Below, one piece after another: positions 48,660 to 56,911 of a stretch of 64,000 nt of DNA. The notes beneath the pieces are model-generated. The model was not told the DNA's origin. It did no database searches and worked only from the letters and a program-made list of their open reading frames with translations. The position numbers and the translations under genes are program-made. Origin of the DNA: Streptomyces sp. ISL-36 (GTDB taxonomy: Bacteria; Actinomycetota; Actinomycetes; Streptomycetales; Streptomycetaceae); NCBI RefSeq assembly GCF_018614205.1, contig NZ_JAGGOS010000024.1, positions 19,371 through 83,370 on the forward strand, in the 5' to 3' direction. How positions within the stretch are numbered: the first letter of the stretch is position 1; the number at the start of each line of letters is the position of its first letter.

Positions 48660-49328
48660 GTGGCACGACGCACCGAGTACGACGCGAGCCAGGCAGCCAA
48701 GCGCCTGCGCGTCCCCGCCGCCGCCTTCCGCTGGGCCCGTCACAGCGGCGTCATCTCGGCCCCCGACGCACCCTCCGGCCGATGGTCGAGGGCCGCCGTA
48801 GAGGCCATGGACCCCGACACCGTCCGGGCCTCGCTCCCCCGCGAGCCGATCTCAGGCGGCGCGGCTGCGGACCGGATCGCCGAAGCGCTCGGCACGCCGA
48901 ATCAGCCCGACGAGAAGGCGAACGTCGGCACCTTCGTGGTCCGCCGCCTCATCGACCGCGGGCTGCTGAAGGACCTCACCACCAACCCCGACGGCGTGCT
49001 GCTCAACCCCGACCAGGTGGACGTCGTCTGCCAGCGCGAGGACCTGGCCGCTCTGGTCGCGGCCGACACCCCGCTCGGCCCCAACCAGGCCGCCGAGCGA
49101 CTCGGCGTGCGGCGCGCCGACTTCGACCACATGCTGCGCTTGTCCTGGGTGAAGCCCGCCGAATGGCGCGAGGTGCGGTTCGGCACGTCGCGGGCCGGCG
49201 CGGTCGACGTACCCATGTTCCGCACCGTCGACATCGACGCCCTGCCCGCCACCCATCCCGACATCGACTGGAAACAGCTGCGGACTGTCGGCAAAGGTCA
49301 GCGCTCACCACTTGCCGCCATGGCCTGA
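48660..49328 (+). CDS. DNA-binding protein with three HTH-like modules
   Basis: 222 residues from the GTG 48660 (GAGGGAG upstream); the open frame upstream is not protein-like. Three segments resemble excisionase/MerR-type helices: DASQAAKRLRVPAAAFRWAR (near the start), DRIAEALGTPNQPDEKANVG with VVRRLIDRGLLKDL (middle), and GPNQAAERLGVRRADFDHML (later). This triple winged-helix plan suits an architectural or repressor protein of a mobile element. Target unknown. Confidence 0.6.
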   Translation: MARRTEYDASQAAKRLRVPAAAFRWARHSGVISAPDAPSGRWSRAAVEAMDPDTVRASLPREPISGGAAADRIAEALGTPNQPDEKANVGTFVVRRLIDRGLLKDLTTNPDGVLLNPDQVDVVCQREDLAALVAADTPLGPNQAAERLGVRRADFDHMLRLSWVKPAEWREVRFGTSRAGAVDVPMFRTVDIDALPATHPDIDWKQLRTVGKGQRSPLAAMA

Positions 49329-49711
49329 AGCCCAGCCCGCCCAAGCGGCTATGCAGGGAGGAAACGACAAAATAGTGCAACGCGCTCAAAAATCGACCCA
49401 CAGAAAGGCGGCTTAGGCGGCCGATCTCCAAGTAGCCGGTGTGGCGCGACACCGGACCGCCTGGCAGGCCGCCAGAGCGGCACACAGGCCATCTCGCCCG
49501 CTCTGAACCGGCATTGATGCTCCACACGAGTGACACACACCAGATTGTGACTGAGCACCCCAGATGGCGGCTGAGCCGTCGAGTTGGCGGATTGAGCATT
49601 TCGCAGGGTGAACACGCTGATCGAACATCCAATCGTCTGCCGCCCTGCCCCACTCGGCACAACGTCGGCAGAGCCCGGAAGCGAGCGTGCCCGCGTTGTT
49701 TGCCCAGGCCG
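49329..49711. other. Gene-free stretch with dispersed repeat
   Basis: 383 bp without a credible gene. It holds TGTGACTGAGC (49546-49556), the reverse complement of an 11-mer found again at 50338, 50353 and 51252, next to CAGAT in each place. The sequence is otherwise unremarkable. Confidence 0.4.
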
Positions 49712-50233
49712 TCAGCGCGAGGGGCCTCCGTTCAGATATCGCCGGGCTTCCAGCAGCAGATCTGCAAGGTCGCTGTCGAACGAGTCGATCGCCTCGTTGA
49801 AGCTCCTCATCCCTTCTGGGCTGTCCGTATCGATCACAATGATGCGGCTTCCTCCGAAGCGTTGTCCCCCGAAACGACGGGCGTTGCCGTACATGCTCTC
49901 TGCGATCTCGGCGATACGGTCAGGTCCTTCCAGGGAGACCATGTTGACCGCATGCTCCAGGGCGTCGAGCGCTGCGTGCATCTCGGTGACTAGCGCGGGA
50001 TCCCCAGGCGGATTGCCGAGGTCTGCCCGTCGGGCTGCATCGAAGTGTTCTCTGAAGCGCCGTGCTGTTTGGTACAGCCCGGCATATGCCTCGCGTTGAG
50101 CAGCACGGCGTACCGCGTCAACCGTTCCGTGGTAGGTGCCATGGCTTTGCGCGCGGCCTGCGGCCCATGCGGCGGCGGCCGTGACGAGAACCGCAGGGGT
50201 CGCGATGAGCGCCGCTATGACTTCAGATTCCAT
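49712..50233 (-). CDS. Membrane-anchored hypothetical protein
   Basis: 173 residues from the ATG 50233 (MESEVIAALIATPAVLVTAA). One hydrophobic helix at the N-terminus is followed by a soluble helical domain (YAGLYQTARRFREHFDAARR, LDALEHAVNMVSLEGPDRIA, FNEAIDSFDSDLADLLLEAR). Similar N-anchored helical proteins are frequent, uncharacterised Streptomyces genes. Upstream residues from 50347 are not protein-like. Confidence 0.6.
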   Translation of the reverse strand: MESEVIAALIATPAVLVTAAAAWAAGRAQSHGTYHGTVDAVRRAAQREAYAGLYQTARRFREHFDAARRADLGNPPGDPALVTEMHAALDALEHAVNMVSLEGPDRIAEIAESMYGNARRFGGQRFGGSRIIVIDTDSPEGMRSFNEAIDSFDSDLADLLLEARRYLNGGPSR

Positions 50234-50337
50234 GAGCCGGGAGTGTAAGGAAGGCAGGAGACGCTTCGCAGGGCGTTCCTGCACGTCAGGGTGTTGGAAG
50301 GTGGGCGCTTCAGTTGGCGAGTCCCGCCAGATGTGGC

Positions 50338-50363
50338 GCTCAGTCACACAGATGTGACTGAGC
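50338..50363. promoter_or_regulatory. Inverted repeat GCTCAGTCACA/TGTGACTGAGC
   Basis: A perfect 11-bp inverted repeat around CAGA, in the 383-bp divergent gap between 50233 and 50617. Single copies of the 11-mer recur at 49546 and 51252. Nothing else stands out in the gap. Confidence 0.5.
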
Positions 50364-50616
50364 AGCCGATCTGGCCCTTTAGCGCTTGGGTTGACCCGTC
50401 TGAGCGTTGGGGTTGGCCCGGCCAGTGCGACCGCGCGATAGATGTCATTGCGCCGAGGGGACTGGCACCAACGGCCGGTGATCAGGCCGGCCGAGGCGCT
50501 GCGACCCCGACCCCGTGACCAGTGCAGATGGGCCCAACACTGGTGGCGCCCAGAGCGAACCTCCGGAAGAGGGCCGCATTCGCCCTGCAGGCCTCGGTGA
50601 CGGTGATCATGGCGCT

Positions 50617-51114
50617 ATGGAAAATGAGATGAATCCCTCTGAATGGTGGCTGATCGGAACAAACTTCGCTGTCGCTGGCGGGACTCTGCTCGTGGCGGGC
50701 GTGGCCGCGGTCGTCGCCATCCGCGAGGGCCGTCACCGGGATGCCGAGCGTCGGGAGCGGGAATCAGCACAGGCCCGGCTGGTTACCTGCGCAGTTCGGG
50801 AGTATTCGAACGTCACAATCACGAACCACAGTGGCCACCCCCTCTTGGACGCTCAGGTCATCGGGCTAGTCGATCCGAAGACACGAACCCTCCGCGCGGT
50901 CGAAAGCGAGCGGAGCGGAACGATCAACGCTGGAGCTCTCTGGGAATGGCCCCTTCCCGATGAGCTCCTCTCCAAGATGGAGATCGGTGCTGGCGAATCA
51001 CTGGTTCCGTCCATCCGCTTCATGGATGCTTCCGGAGTCGAATGGGAACGCGAAGGCGACCTCCCCCCAAGGCCACGGACAGCAACGGAACGCCGACCAC
51101 GGCGGCGGAAGTGA
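50617..51114 (+). CDS. Membrane-anchored hypothetical protein
   Basis: 165 residues from the ATG 50617 (MENEMNPSEWWLIGTNFAVA); an ATG at 50629 is also possible. One hydrophobic helix (FAVAGGTLLVAGVAAVVAI), a charged linker (REGRHRDAERRERESAQAR), then a beta-rich domain (VREYSNVTITNHSGHPLLDA, SLVPSIRFMDASGVEWEREG). It has the same plan as the 5437 gene. Function unknown. Confidence 0.6.
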   Translation: MENEMNPSEWWLIGTNFAVAGGTLLVAGVAAVVAIREGRHRDAERRERESAQARLVTCAVREYSNVTITNHSGHPLLDAQVIGLVDPKTRTLRAVESERSGTINAGALWEWPLPDELLSKMEIGAGESLVPSIRFMDASGVEWEREGDLPPRPRTATERRPRRRK

Positions 51115-51343
51115 CGCGATCGAATCCGTCGTCGACTGTGCCGCAGGCTGCGATGCCACGGCTCACCTGTGCGGGGGCCCTGCTCGCCTAGGGCGGGCCA
51201 TCTCTCGCGCTCAGCTGGGGCCAACTCAGGCGGTAAGGGGCCAACCTGGACGCTCAGTCACACCAGATGAAGGCCCTGTCGCGGCGAGCGGGGGGCCTTC
51301 GCTGCTTCTCGACCCGCGAAGTGGACGCCGAGCCCGTGAGGCA
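51115..51343. other. Upstream region of parBA
   Basis: Part of the 330-bp gap before parB. No gene is seen. It holds one GCTCAGTCACA copy (51252-51262), and the parS-like palindrome follows at 51344. Confidence 0.4.
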
Positions 51344-51360
51344 TCTTTACGGCGTAAAGA
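51344..51360. promoter_or_regulatory. parS-like palindrome, copy 3, upstream of parB
   Basis: TCTTTACGGCGTAAAGA, 8+1+8 inverted repeat, 84 bp before the parB start. Central base G instead of C, which is simply the other strand. Confidence 0.65.
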
Positions 51361-51444
51361 GCGGGGTGTGTGCGTCCAGGTGGCGTCACGGTCGTTAAGC
51401 TCCAGCCCGAGACACACACCAGCACCACCCCCCAGGAGCGGCGA

Positions 51445-52605
51445 ATGGCCGGCGCGCAGAACGACGGACTCTCCGTAGCGGAGCGACGAAGGCAGAAGGA
51501 AGCCGAGCGTCAGGCCGCTGCCAATGGCGGCGCCGCCGGCAACGGTGAGATCGCGATCACCGAGCTCGCCCACAACCCGCGCAATGCCCGCGCGGCCCTA
51601 GAAGAGATCGAAGGCCTGGCGGACACTTACGCGACCGTCGGCGTGCTGCAGTCCTGCGCCGTGATTCCCGCAGCCACCTTCCGCGCGGCGTTCCCCGAGC
51701 ACGATGACGACATCGCCACGGCCCGCTATGTCGTCATCGGCGGCAACCGCCGCCTCGCCGCAGCACGCCATGCCGGCCTTGCGAAGTTGCCGATCCTGGT
51801 CAACACCAAGGCGCAGACCCGCCGGGACATCCTCATCGCCGCGGCAACCGAAAATCTCGCCCGTGAAGAGCTGAAGCCGCTCGAAGAGCTCGCCACTATC
51901 GAAGAGCTGAAGGAGGTCCTCGGCACCTACGACGCCGTCGCCCAGCAGCTCGGCAAGTCCGCCGGCTGGGTCTCCCAGCGCCGCCGACTCCACAACCTGC
52001 AGCCGGAAGTGCGTGAGGCCCTGGAGGCCCGGGCCGACGGCATGACCATCGAGCTGGCCCGCGAGCTCGGGAAGATCAAGGACCGGGAGTGGCAACTGAA
52101 GGCCTGGGAGGACGAGCGCCGGCTGGCTGCCGAGCGCGCCGCCGATCCCAAGGCGATGAAGCAGGACAAGGGCAAGAAGGCACGGAAGAAGGTGCCCGCC
52201 CAGGGTGGTTCAGGCGCTGGGAAGACCGAGCTGGACGCCGAAGCCAAGGCACGCCGAGAAGCGTGCGCTCTGGCTGTCGGGGCGAACGAAGGTGACCCCA
52301 CCCGGGTGTTCATCATCGCCCTCCAGTCGCCGGTCTCCCCTGACGAAGCTGTCGCGCTGGCTTCTCACTGGGTTGCGGAGGCAGGCGGCAGCGCCACGAG
52401 CCTTCATCTGTCAGCCCTGGCGGGAGAGGACGGCAGTGCGGAGCAGCATCAGGCGGCGCTTGCCCTGGCGCTTGCCCACTGCGAGCTCTACATGACCCGT
52501 ACCAACGGCAGCGACACCGCCCACGCCCGCGCATTTGTGGAATGGCTGGAGACGTACGCCGACTACCAGCCGGCCGATGATGCCGTACCCGCCGCGACGG
52601 CATAG
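51445..52605 (+). CDS. parB: ParB-family partition protein
   Basis: 386 residues from the ATG 51445 (AGGAGCGG upstream). ParB box I appears as ELAHNPRNAR and box II as YVVIGGNRRLAAARHAGLAK, with the CTPase-type arginine. The HTH follows (VAQQLGKSAGWVSQRRRLHN). A Lys-rich linker and a long C-terminal domain (RVFIIALQSPVSPDEAVALA) are not typical of chromosomal ParB. It should bind a centromere and spread. It precedes parA by 12 bp, the reverse of the common parA-parB order. Confidence 0.88.
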   Translation: MAGAQNDGLSVAERRRQKEAERQAAANGGAAGNGEIAITELAHNPRNARAALEEIEGLADTYATVGVLQSCAVIPAATFRAAFPEHDDDIATARYVVIGGNRRLAAARHAGLAKLPILVNTKAQTRRDILIAAATENLAREELKPLEELATIEELKEVLGTYDAVAQQLGKSAGWVSQRRRLHNLQPEVREALEARADGMTIELARELGKIKDREWQLKAWEDERRLAAERAADPKAMKQDKGKKARKKVPAQGGSGAGKTELDAEAKARREACALAVGANEGDPTRVFIIALQSPVSPDEAVALASHWVAEAGGSATSLHLSALAGEDGSAEQHQAALALALAHCELYMTRTNGSDTAHARAFVEWLETYADYQPADDAVPAATA

Positions 52606-52617
52606 ACCGGAGACGCC

Positions 52618-53469
52618 GTGACTACTGACCCCTTTGCCCTGCCAGAGGACACCGGCCGCAAGACCCGCGTCCTGACCTTCACCAACGGCTCCGCCGGCTC
52701 GGGGAAGACAACAGCCGCGGCCGCGCTCGGCTACGCGGCCGCGTCACGCGGCAAGAAGGTGTGCATCCTCGGCATGGACAAGCAGCGGGACGTCTCGCGC
52801 CTGCTCGGCTACGACGACCCCGACGGGGACGAGGAACTGCCCACCCTCTACGACGTCATCGACGATGTGTGCACGCTCGACGAGGCGGTGGTGCCGGCGC
52901 GCAACAGCAAGACCGGCGAGCCCATTAAGAACCTGTGGGTCGTGCTGGAGTCCAAGAAGCTGGAGTCCCTCGAGTACAAGCTGGCCGGCCAGACGGCCCG
53001 TGAGCTGTGGCTGTTCCGGCTACTGCCGCAGCTGCGGGGCCGCTTCGACATCGTTGGTGTCGACTGCCCCGGTGACGTGAAGCTGGCGACGATAGGGGCC
53101 CTCATCGCCGGGGACGAGATCGTCGGCTGCACCAAGTCGCAAGAGAAGGAAGCCCGGGGCCTCACCGAGCTTGAGGACAAGATCACCGAGGTTCACGCGG
53201 CCTACGGGCACATCGGCATGCGCGACGGCATCGACTGGGTCGTCATCGGTGACGGAGTCACCAACAACTCGCAGGGAAAGGTGTATGCCGACATAGAAAA
53301 TCAGGTGCGCGAGGCCTACGGAGACCTTGTCGTGAAGCCGACCGTCCGCGACGACGTGAAGGTGCCCGAGGCGTACACGGCTGGGCAACCGGTGACCCTC
53401 TACAACGCCAAGTGCGATGCGGCGGTTGCCTACACGAAGATCGGCCGCCAGATGAAGCTGTACCGCTGA
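52618..53469 (+). CDS. parA: ParA-family partition ATPase
   Basis: 283 residues from the GTG 52618. The P-loop at residues 24-32 is GSAGSGKTT within TFTNGSAGSGKTTAAAALGY. The signature lysine two residues after the start of the usual KGG loop is absent (NGS here), which is atypical and may alter ATP-dependent dimerisation. Later blocks (KKVCILGMDKQRDVSRLLGY, FDIVGVDCPGDVKLATIGAL, WVVIGDGVTNNSQGKVYADI) fit a ParA/MinD fold. It would position plasmid copies on the nucleoid. It is co-transcribed with parB. Confidence 0.82.
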   Translation: MTTDPFALPEDTGRKTRVLTFTNGSAGSGKTTAAAALGYAAASRGKKVCILGMDKQRDVSRLLGYDDPDGDEELPTLYDVIDDVCTLDEAVVPARNSKTGEPIKNLWVVLESKKLESLEYKLAGQTARELWLFRLLPQLRGRFDIVGVDCPGDVKLATIGALIAGDEIVGCTKSQEKEARGLTELEDKITEVHAAYGHIGMRDGIDWVVIGDGVTNNSQGKVYADIENQVREAYGDLVVKPTVRDDVKVPEAYTAGQPVTLYNAKCDAAVAYTKIGRQMKLYR

Positions 53470-53525
53470 CAGCTACGACGTAGAGACCTCTGCCCAGGCT
53501 CGCGGCCCTCGCCGCGGGCCTGGGT

Positions 53526-53542
53526 TCTTTACGGCGTAAAGA
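53526..53542. promoter_or_regulatory. parS-like palindrome, copy 4, downstream of parA
   Basis: TCTTTACGGCGTAAAGA, 57 bp after the parA stop. With copy 3 it brackets the parBA operon. Confidence 0.65.
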
Positions 53543-53644
53543 CGGCCGAGATCGCCGTCACGCCCCCTCCAGTGATCACTTTTCGTTGACGATCAGGCCT
53601 GCACCGCTCGCGAATCGGGCCAACCGTCAGCGGAGCGTGAGAGT

Positions 53645-55201
53645 GTGAAAGCCGCTCAGGCGATGAAGCAGATACGGGAGGGGCGGCAGCACGTGACCGC
53701 GAAGACGACGAAGCCGGTACTCACCCGGGCGCACCGCGTCCTGATCTCCGTGGTGGTCGCCGGCGCGGTCATCATTGCCGCGATCGGGTTTGCCGGCTCG
53801 TACGCCGCGGTGCGTGAGCTCGCCGTGCAGAAGGGGTTCGGTGACTTCTCACTGGTCTTCCCTATCGGCATCGACGCTGGTATCTGCGTCCTGCTCGCCC
53901 TGGACCTGCTGCTGACATGGTTGCGGATCCCGTTCCCGCTGCTGCGGCAGACCGCCTGGCTGTTGACCGCGGCGACGATCGCGTTCAACGGTGCCGCGTC
54001 CTGGCCTGACCCGCTCGGCGTTGGTATGCACGCCGTCATCCCGGTCCTGTTCGTGGTGGCCGTGGAGGCCGCCCGCCACGCGGTGGGCCGGATCGCCGAC
54101 ATCACCGCCGACAAGCACATGGAGGGCGTGCGACTCACCCGCTGGCTGCTCTCTCCGCTGCCCACCTTCCTGCTGTGGCGGCGCATGAAGCTGTGGGAGA
54201 TCCGCTCCTACGAGCAGGCAGTGAGGCTGGAGCAGCACCGGCTCGTCTACGAGGCGCAGCTGCAGGCCCAGTACGGGCGTCGCTGGCGTCGCAAGGCGCC
54301 GGTGGAAGCGCTCATGCCGCTGCGACTCGCCCGGTACGGTGTGCCGCTCGCCGAAACCGCCCCTCACGTCCTGGAAGAGGCCGGCCTGGACCTGAGCGCC
54401 GCGGTGACGATGGAGCGCGCCGACGGCCAGGTAGCGGCCGAGCCTGCGGCCGGCGAGCACCAGCGGGCGCTGGACGCCGGCCAGAGAGAAGCTGCCAGGC
54501 ACAAGGTGAGCAAGGTCGAGGAGCAGCTGCCGGAGACCGAGCCGGCGGCCGCGCCGCAGGACATCGTGGACGCCGGCCAGGCCGCAGCGGAGCCGGTGAC
54601 CGATCGCTGGCCGGCCACGCCACATCTGACCGATGACCGGCCGGCCGTGGCCGACGACGTCGGCGTCCTCCCCGGCCGGGACGACTTGGTCGAGCGCCAG
54701 GCCGTCGCCGAGCCCCACCCGTTCTTCGAGCCGTCCACGCCACAGCCCTTGACCGCACCGGCGCCCCCGATGGTCGACGAGCCGTACGTGAGTGAGCCGG
54801 TAGCGGCGCCGACCGCCGCCGTGGCCGGCGAGCACCGGGCCGGCGGGGGAGTGCCGGAGCAGACGTCACTGGAGCTTCCCTCCGCCCGGTCGGCGGAGCC
54901 TTCCGGTGAGCCGACCGTCTGGGAGTCCACCGTCACCGATGCAGGAGCGGCGACTGCGCGGCTGCCCGAGCAGCAGACCGACGAGCCGGAACTGGACCCG
55001 GTCCAGCAACAGATTGTGACCGTCGCCGAGTGGCTCATTGAGGCGGAGGAAGTCGAGGGGAAGCTCTCCGGCGCCGAAGTCGCCCGGCGCCTCGGCCTGT
55101 CGCCGCGGACCGGCCAGCGACGTCTCGACAAGGCCGCCGAGTATCTGGCCGAACAGCGCCGGCAGCAGGGCCGCGCACACCTCCGGTCCGTCCGGAGCTG
55201 A
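53645..55201 (+). CDS. DUF2637 membrane protein with C-terminal HTH
   Basis: 518 residues from the GTG 53645. Four hydrophobic helices lie in the first 180 residues (RVLISVVVAGAVIIAAIGFA, FPIGIDAGICVLLALDLLLT, LRQTAWLLTAATIAFNGAAS, HAVIPVLFVVAVEAARHAVG), the DUF2637 core. A long Pro/Ala/Glu linker (~260-450) leads to a C-terminal HTH (LSGAEVARRLGLSPRTGQRR). The pairing of a membrane domain and DNA-binding end suggests tethering plasmid DNA at the membrane during spread or transfer. It lies 176 bp after parA. Confidence 0.78.
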   Translation: MKAAQAMKQIREGRQHVTAKTTKPVLTRAHRVLISVVVAGAVIIAAIGFAGSYAAVRELAVQKGFGDFSLVFPIGIDAGICVLLALDLLLTWLRIPFPLLRQTAWLLTAATIAFNGAASWPDPLGVGMHAVIPVLFVVAVEAARHAVGRIADITADKHMEGVRLTRWLLSPLPTFLLWRRMKLWEIRSYEQAVRLEQHRLVYEAQLQAQYGRRWRRKAPVEALMPLRLARYGVPLAETAPHVLEEAGLDLSAAVTMERADGQVAAEPAAGEHQRALDAGQREAARHKVSKVEEQLPETEPAAAPQDIVDAGQAAAEPVTDRWPATPHLTDDRPAVADDVGVLPGRDDLVERQAVAEPHPFFEPSTPQPLTAPAPPMVDEPYVSEPVAAPTAAVAGEHRAGGGVPEQTSLELPSARSAEPSGEPTVWESTVTDAGAATARLPEQQTDEPELDPVQQQIVTVAEWLIEAEEVEGKLSGAEVARRLGLSPRTGQRRLDKAAEYLAEQRRQQGRAHLRSVRS

Positions 55202-55220
55202 CTGACTCCCCTTCCCTCAG

Positions 55221-55250
55221 TGGCCGATGACCGTGGCCGGTCATCGGCCA
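55221..55250 (+). terminator. Hairpin after the DUF2637 gene
   Basis: TGGCCGATGACC/GGTCATCGGCCA, a perfect 12-bp stem with a 6-nt loop, 20 bp after the stop. Variants of GGCCATGACCGGTC recur through 55260-55420, a GGCC-rich stretch with no gene. Confidence 0.55.
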
Positions 55251-55468
55251 CCGCCATGTCCGGGGCCCGCCGGCCATGACCGGTCGGCGTGTGGCCAGTG
55301 GTCGTGACCGATGGCCGGCGCCCCGCCCGTGGCCGCCGACCAGCCCGGCGCCGATGACTGGTCACGCCCTCGTCGGCCATCGGCCATGACCGATCCGCCG
55401 CCCATCGGCCACGCCTTGCCGTGACGGATCCACCCCTCCCGAGCCCTCACCCGCCGCCCGGGGAACCA

Positions 55469-55685
55469 GGCTTGCCCACCACCCCGGAGGGCTTGCCCAG
55501 AGTTGCATCGACCGGTCACCACAGGCTTGCCCACCACCCCGAAGGGCTTGCCCAATCGGCCACCAGAGGCTTGCCCGGCCCATGGGCAAGCCTGCCATCT
55601 GCTCTTTTAGTGAGCTGGGCAAGCCTTCGGGCAAGCCGGCTTGAGGAGAGTTCACGGCACGAGATCCGAAAGGAGACGTGCCGTG
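55469..55685 (+). promoter_or_regulatory. Leader B: GGCTTGCCC repeats plus RBS-spanning inverted repeat
   Basis: GGCTTGCCC at 55469, 55490, 55524, 55545 and 55568; GGGCAAGCC at 55584, 55617 and 55629 (the last three with the same 33- and 12-bp steps as in leader A). The first four form two copies of a 30-bp unit 55 bp apart. CACGGCAC (55653-55660) / GTGCCGTG (55678-55685) encloses AAAGGAG and includes the GTG start at 55683. Confidence 0.72.
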
Positions 55686-56591
55686 CTCGACGTACAGCAC
55701 CCCGCCCCCACCACCGGCGGGATCTTTCACCGCCTGGATGCGGAGTGGGTAGCGCTGTGCGCAGACGCCGCCGTCCAGGCCGCCGTGGCCGACTGGCTGG
55801 TGGCCGATCGGCTGGCCGACGACGTCGCCGCCGTGACCGACGACGTGACCGATGCCTGGGTGCACACCCTCGGCCCGGCCCCGCTGCTTGCCGCGCTCCG
55901 TCCCGGCGACGGTCACCTGACCGACGAGCTGACCGATGCCGTGCTCCGCGCCCTGCTGCGCCGCGCGGCCGGCCGTGACCGATCGGCCACCCTCGCCGCC
56001 CGCATCGTCGTCCAGGCGATGATCCCGGCCGCCGTCCGCATCACCCGCGGCCAGGTCCGCCCCTTCGGCGGCCGGTCCTTCGACGACATCGGTCACATGA
56101 CGGTGGCCGCTCTCTTCGAGGTGGCGCGCTCCGGCCGGATCCACACCCGGCCCGGCCGGCCCGCCGCCAACCTCGCCCTGGACACGCTCCGTTACGTCTG
56201 CGCCGAGCTGGCCGCCGACTGCGAAGCGCGCGCCGAGGACCTGGCCGCCGCTGAGGACCTGCCCGACCGCTCCCCGGGCCCGGCCCGGATGGCCGAGGCC
56301 GCCGTGGTTCGCGCCGCTGCCGCGGCCGCCGGCCTGACCCCCGCCGGGCCGGCCTGTGAGGCCGAGGCAACGAGCGCCCGCCTGGAGCTGCTCGAGCTGG
56401 TTCTGGACGCGATGGACGCCGGCGCCCTCTCGCCCGCAGACGGTCGCGCCATCGCCTGGCACTACACCGCCGCCGTCCCGGACACCGAGGCCGCCGCCCG
56501 CGCCGGCACCACGGCCGGCGCCTGGCAGCGCCGGCGCTCGCGGGCCGTGGTCCGCCTCACGGCCGCGCTCCAGCTGAGGTGCGCGGCATGA
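55683..56591 (+). CDS. Sigma-70-like regulator at the head of the conjugation operon
   Basis: 302 residues from the GTG 55683. The middle (AARIVVQAMIPAAVRITRGQ, SFDDIGHMTVAALFEVARSG) recalls sigma region 2. The C-terminus (ADGRAIAWHYTAAVPDTEAA, ARAGTTAGAWQRRRSRAVVR) recalls region 4 with its HTH and final RRRSRA. It lacks strong conservation, so it may be a degenerate sigma factor or a DNA-binding regulator. Position suggests it controls the transfer genes that follow by overlapping starts. Confidence 0.5.
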   Translation: MLDVQHPAPTTGGIFHRLDAEWVALCADAAVQAAVADWLVADRLADDVAAVTDDVTDAWVHTLGPAPLLAALRPGDGHLTDELTDAVLRALLRRAAGRDRSATLAARIVVQAMIPAAVRITRGQVRPFGGRSFDDIGHMTVAALFEVARSGRIHTRPGRPAANLALDTLRYVCAELAADCEARAEDLAAAEDLPDRSPGPARMAEAAVVRAAAAAAGLTPAGPACEAEATSARLELLELVLDAMDAGALSPADGRAIAWHYTAAVPDTEAAARAGTTAGAWQRRRSRAVVRLTAALQLRCAA

Positions 56592-56911
56592 CCCCGACTT
56601 CCTCTCCGGCCATCGTCCGCCCGCTGCCACGACAGGAGTTCCGCATGCCCCAGACCACCAAGGCGCCGCTGGACGCCGACGAGGAGCGCGTCACCCGCGC
56701 CCAGCGTCTGCTCATCCAGCTGGGCGCCGCCCTGGTCTCCCAGCCCTTCGACACCCGCACCCACGACCAGCTTCGGGCCTTCCTCGCCGACGACGCCGAC
56801 GACGTCCTGGCCTCCCTGCAGGCGCTGCAGCAGCGCCCCGAGGCCGAACTGCGGCGCCGGGTCGCCGAGCTCGTCGGCCACAACCTGCTTCCCGCCGGGG
56901 GTGCGGCATGA
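56588..56911 (+). CDS. Small hypothetical protein
   Basis: 107 residues from the ATG 56588 (ATGA overlap). Helical throughout (EERVTRAQRLLIQLGAALVS, ADDVLASLQALQQRPEAELR). It is coupled to TcpC downstream as well. Its role in transfer is not known. Confidence 0.55.
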   Translation: MTPTSSPAIVRPLPRQEFRMPQTTKAPLDADEERVTRAQRLLIQLGAALVSQPFDTRTHDQLRAFLADDADDVLASLQALQQRPEAELRRRVAELVGHNLLPAGGAA

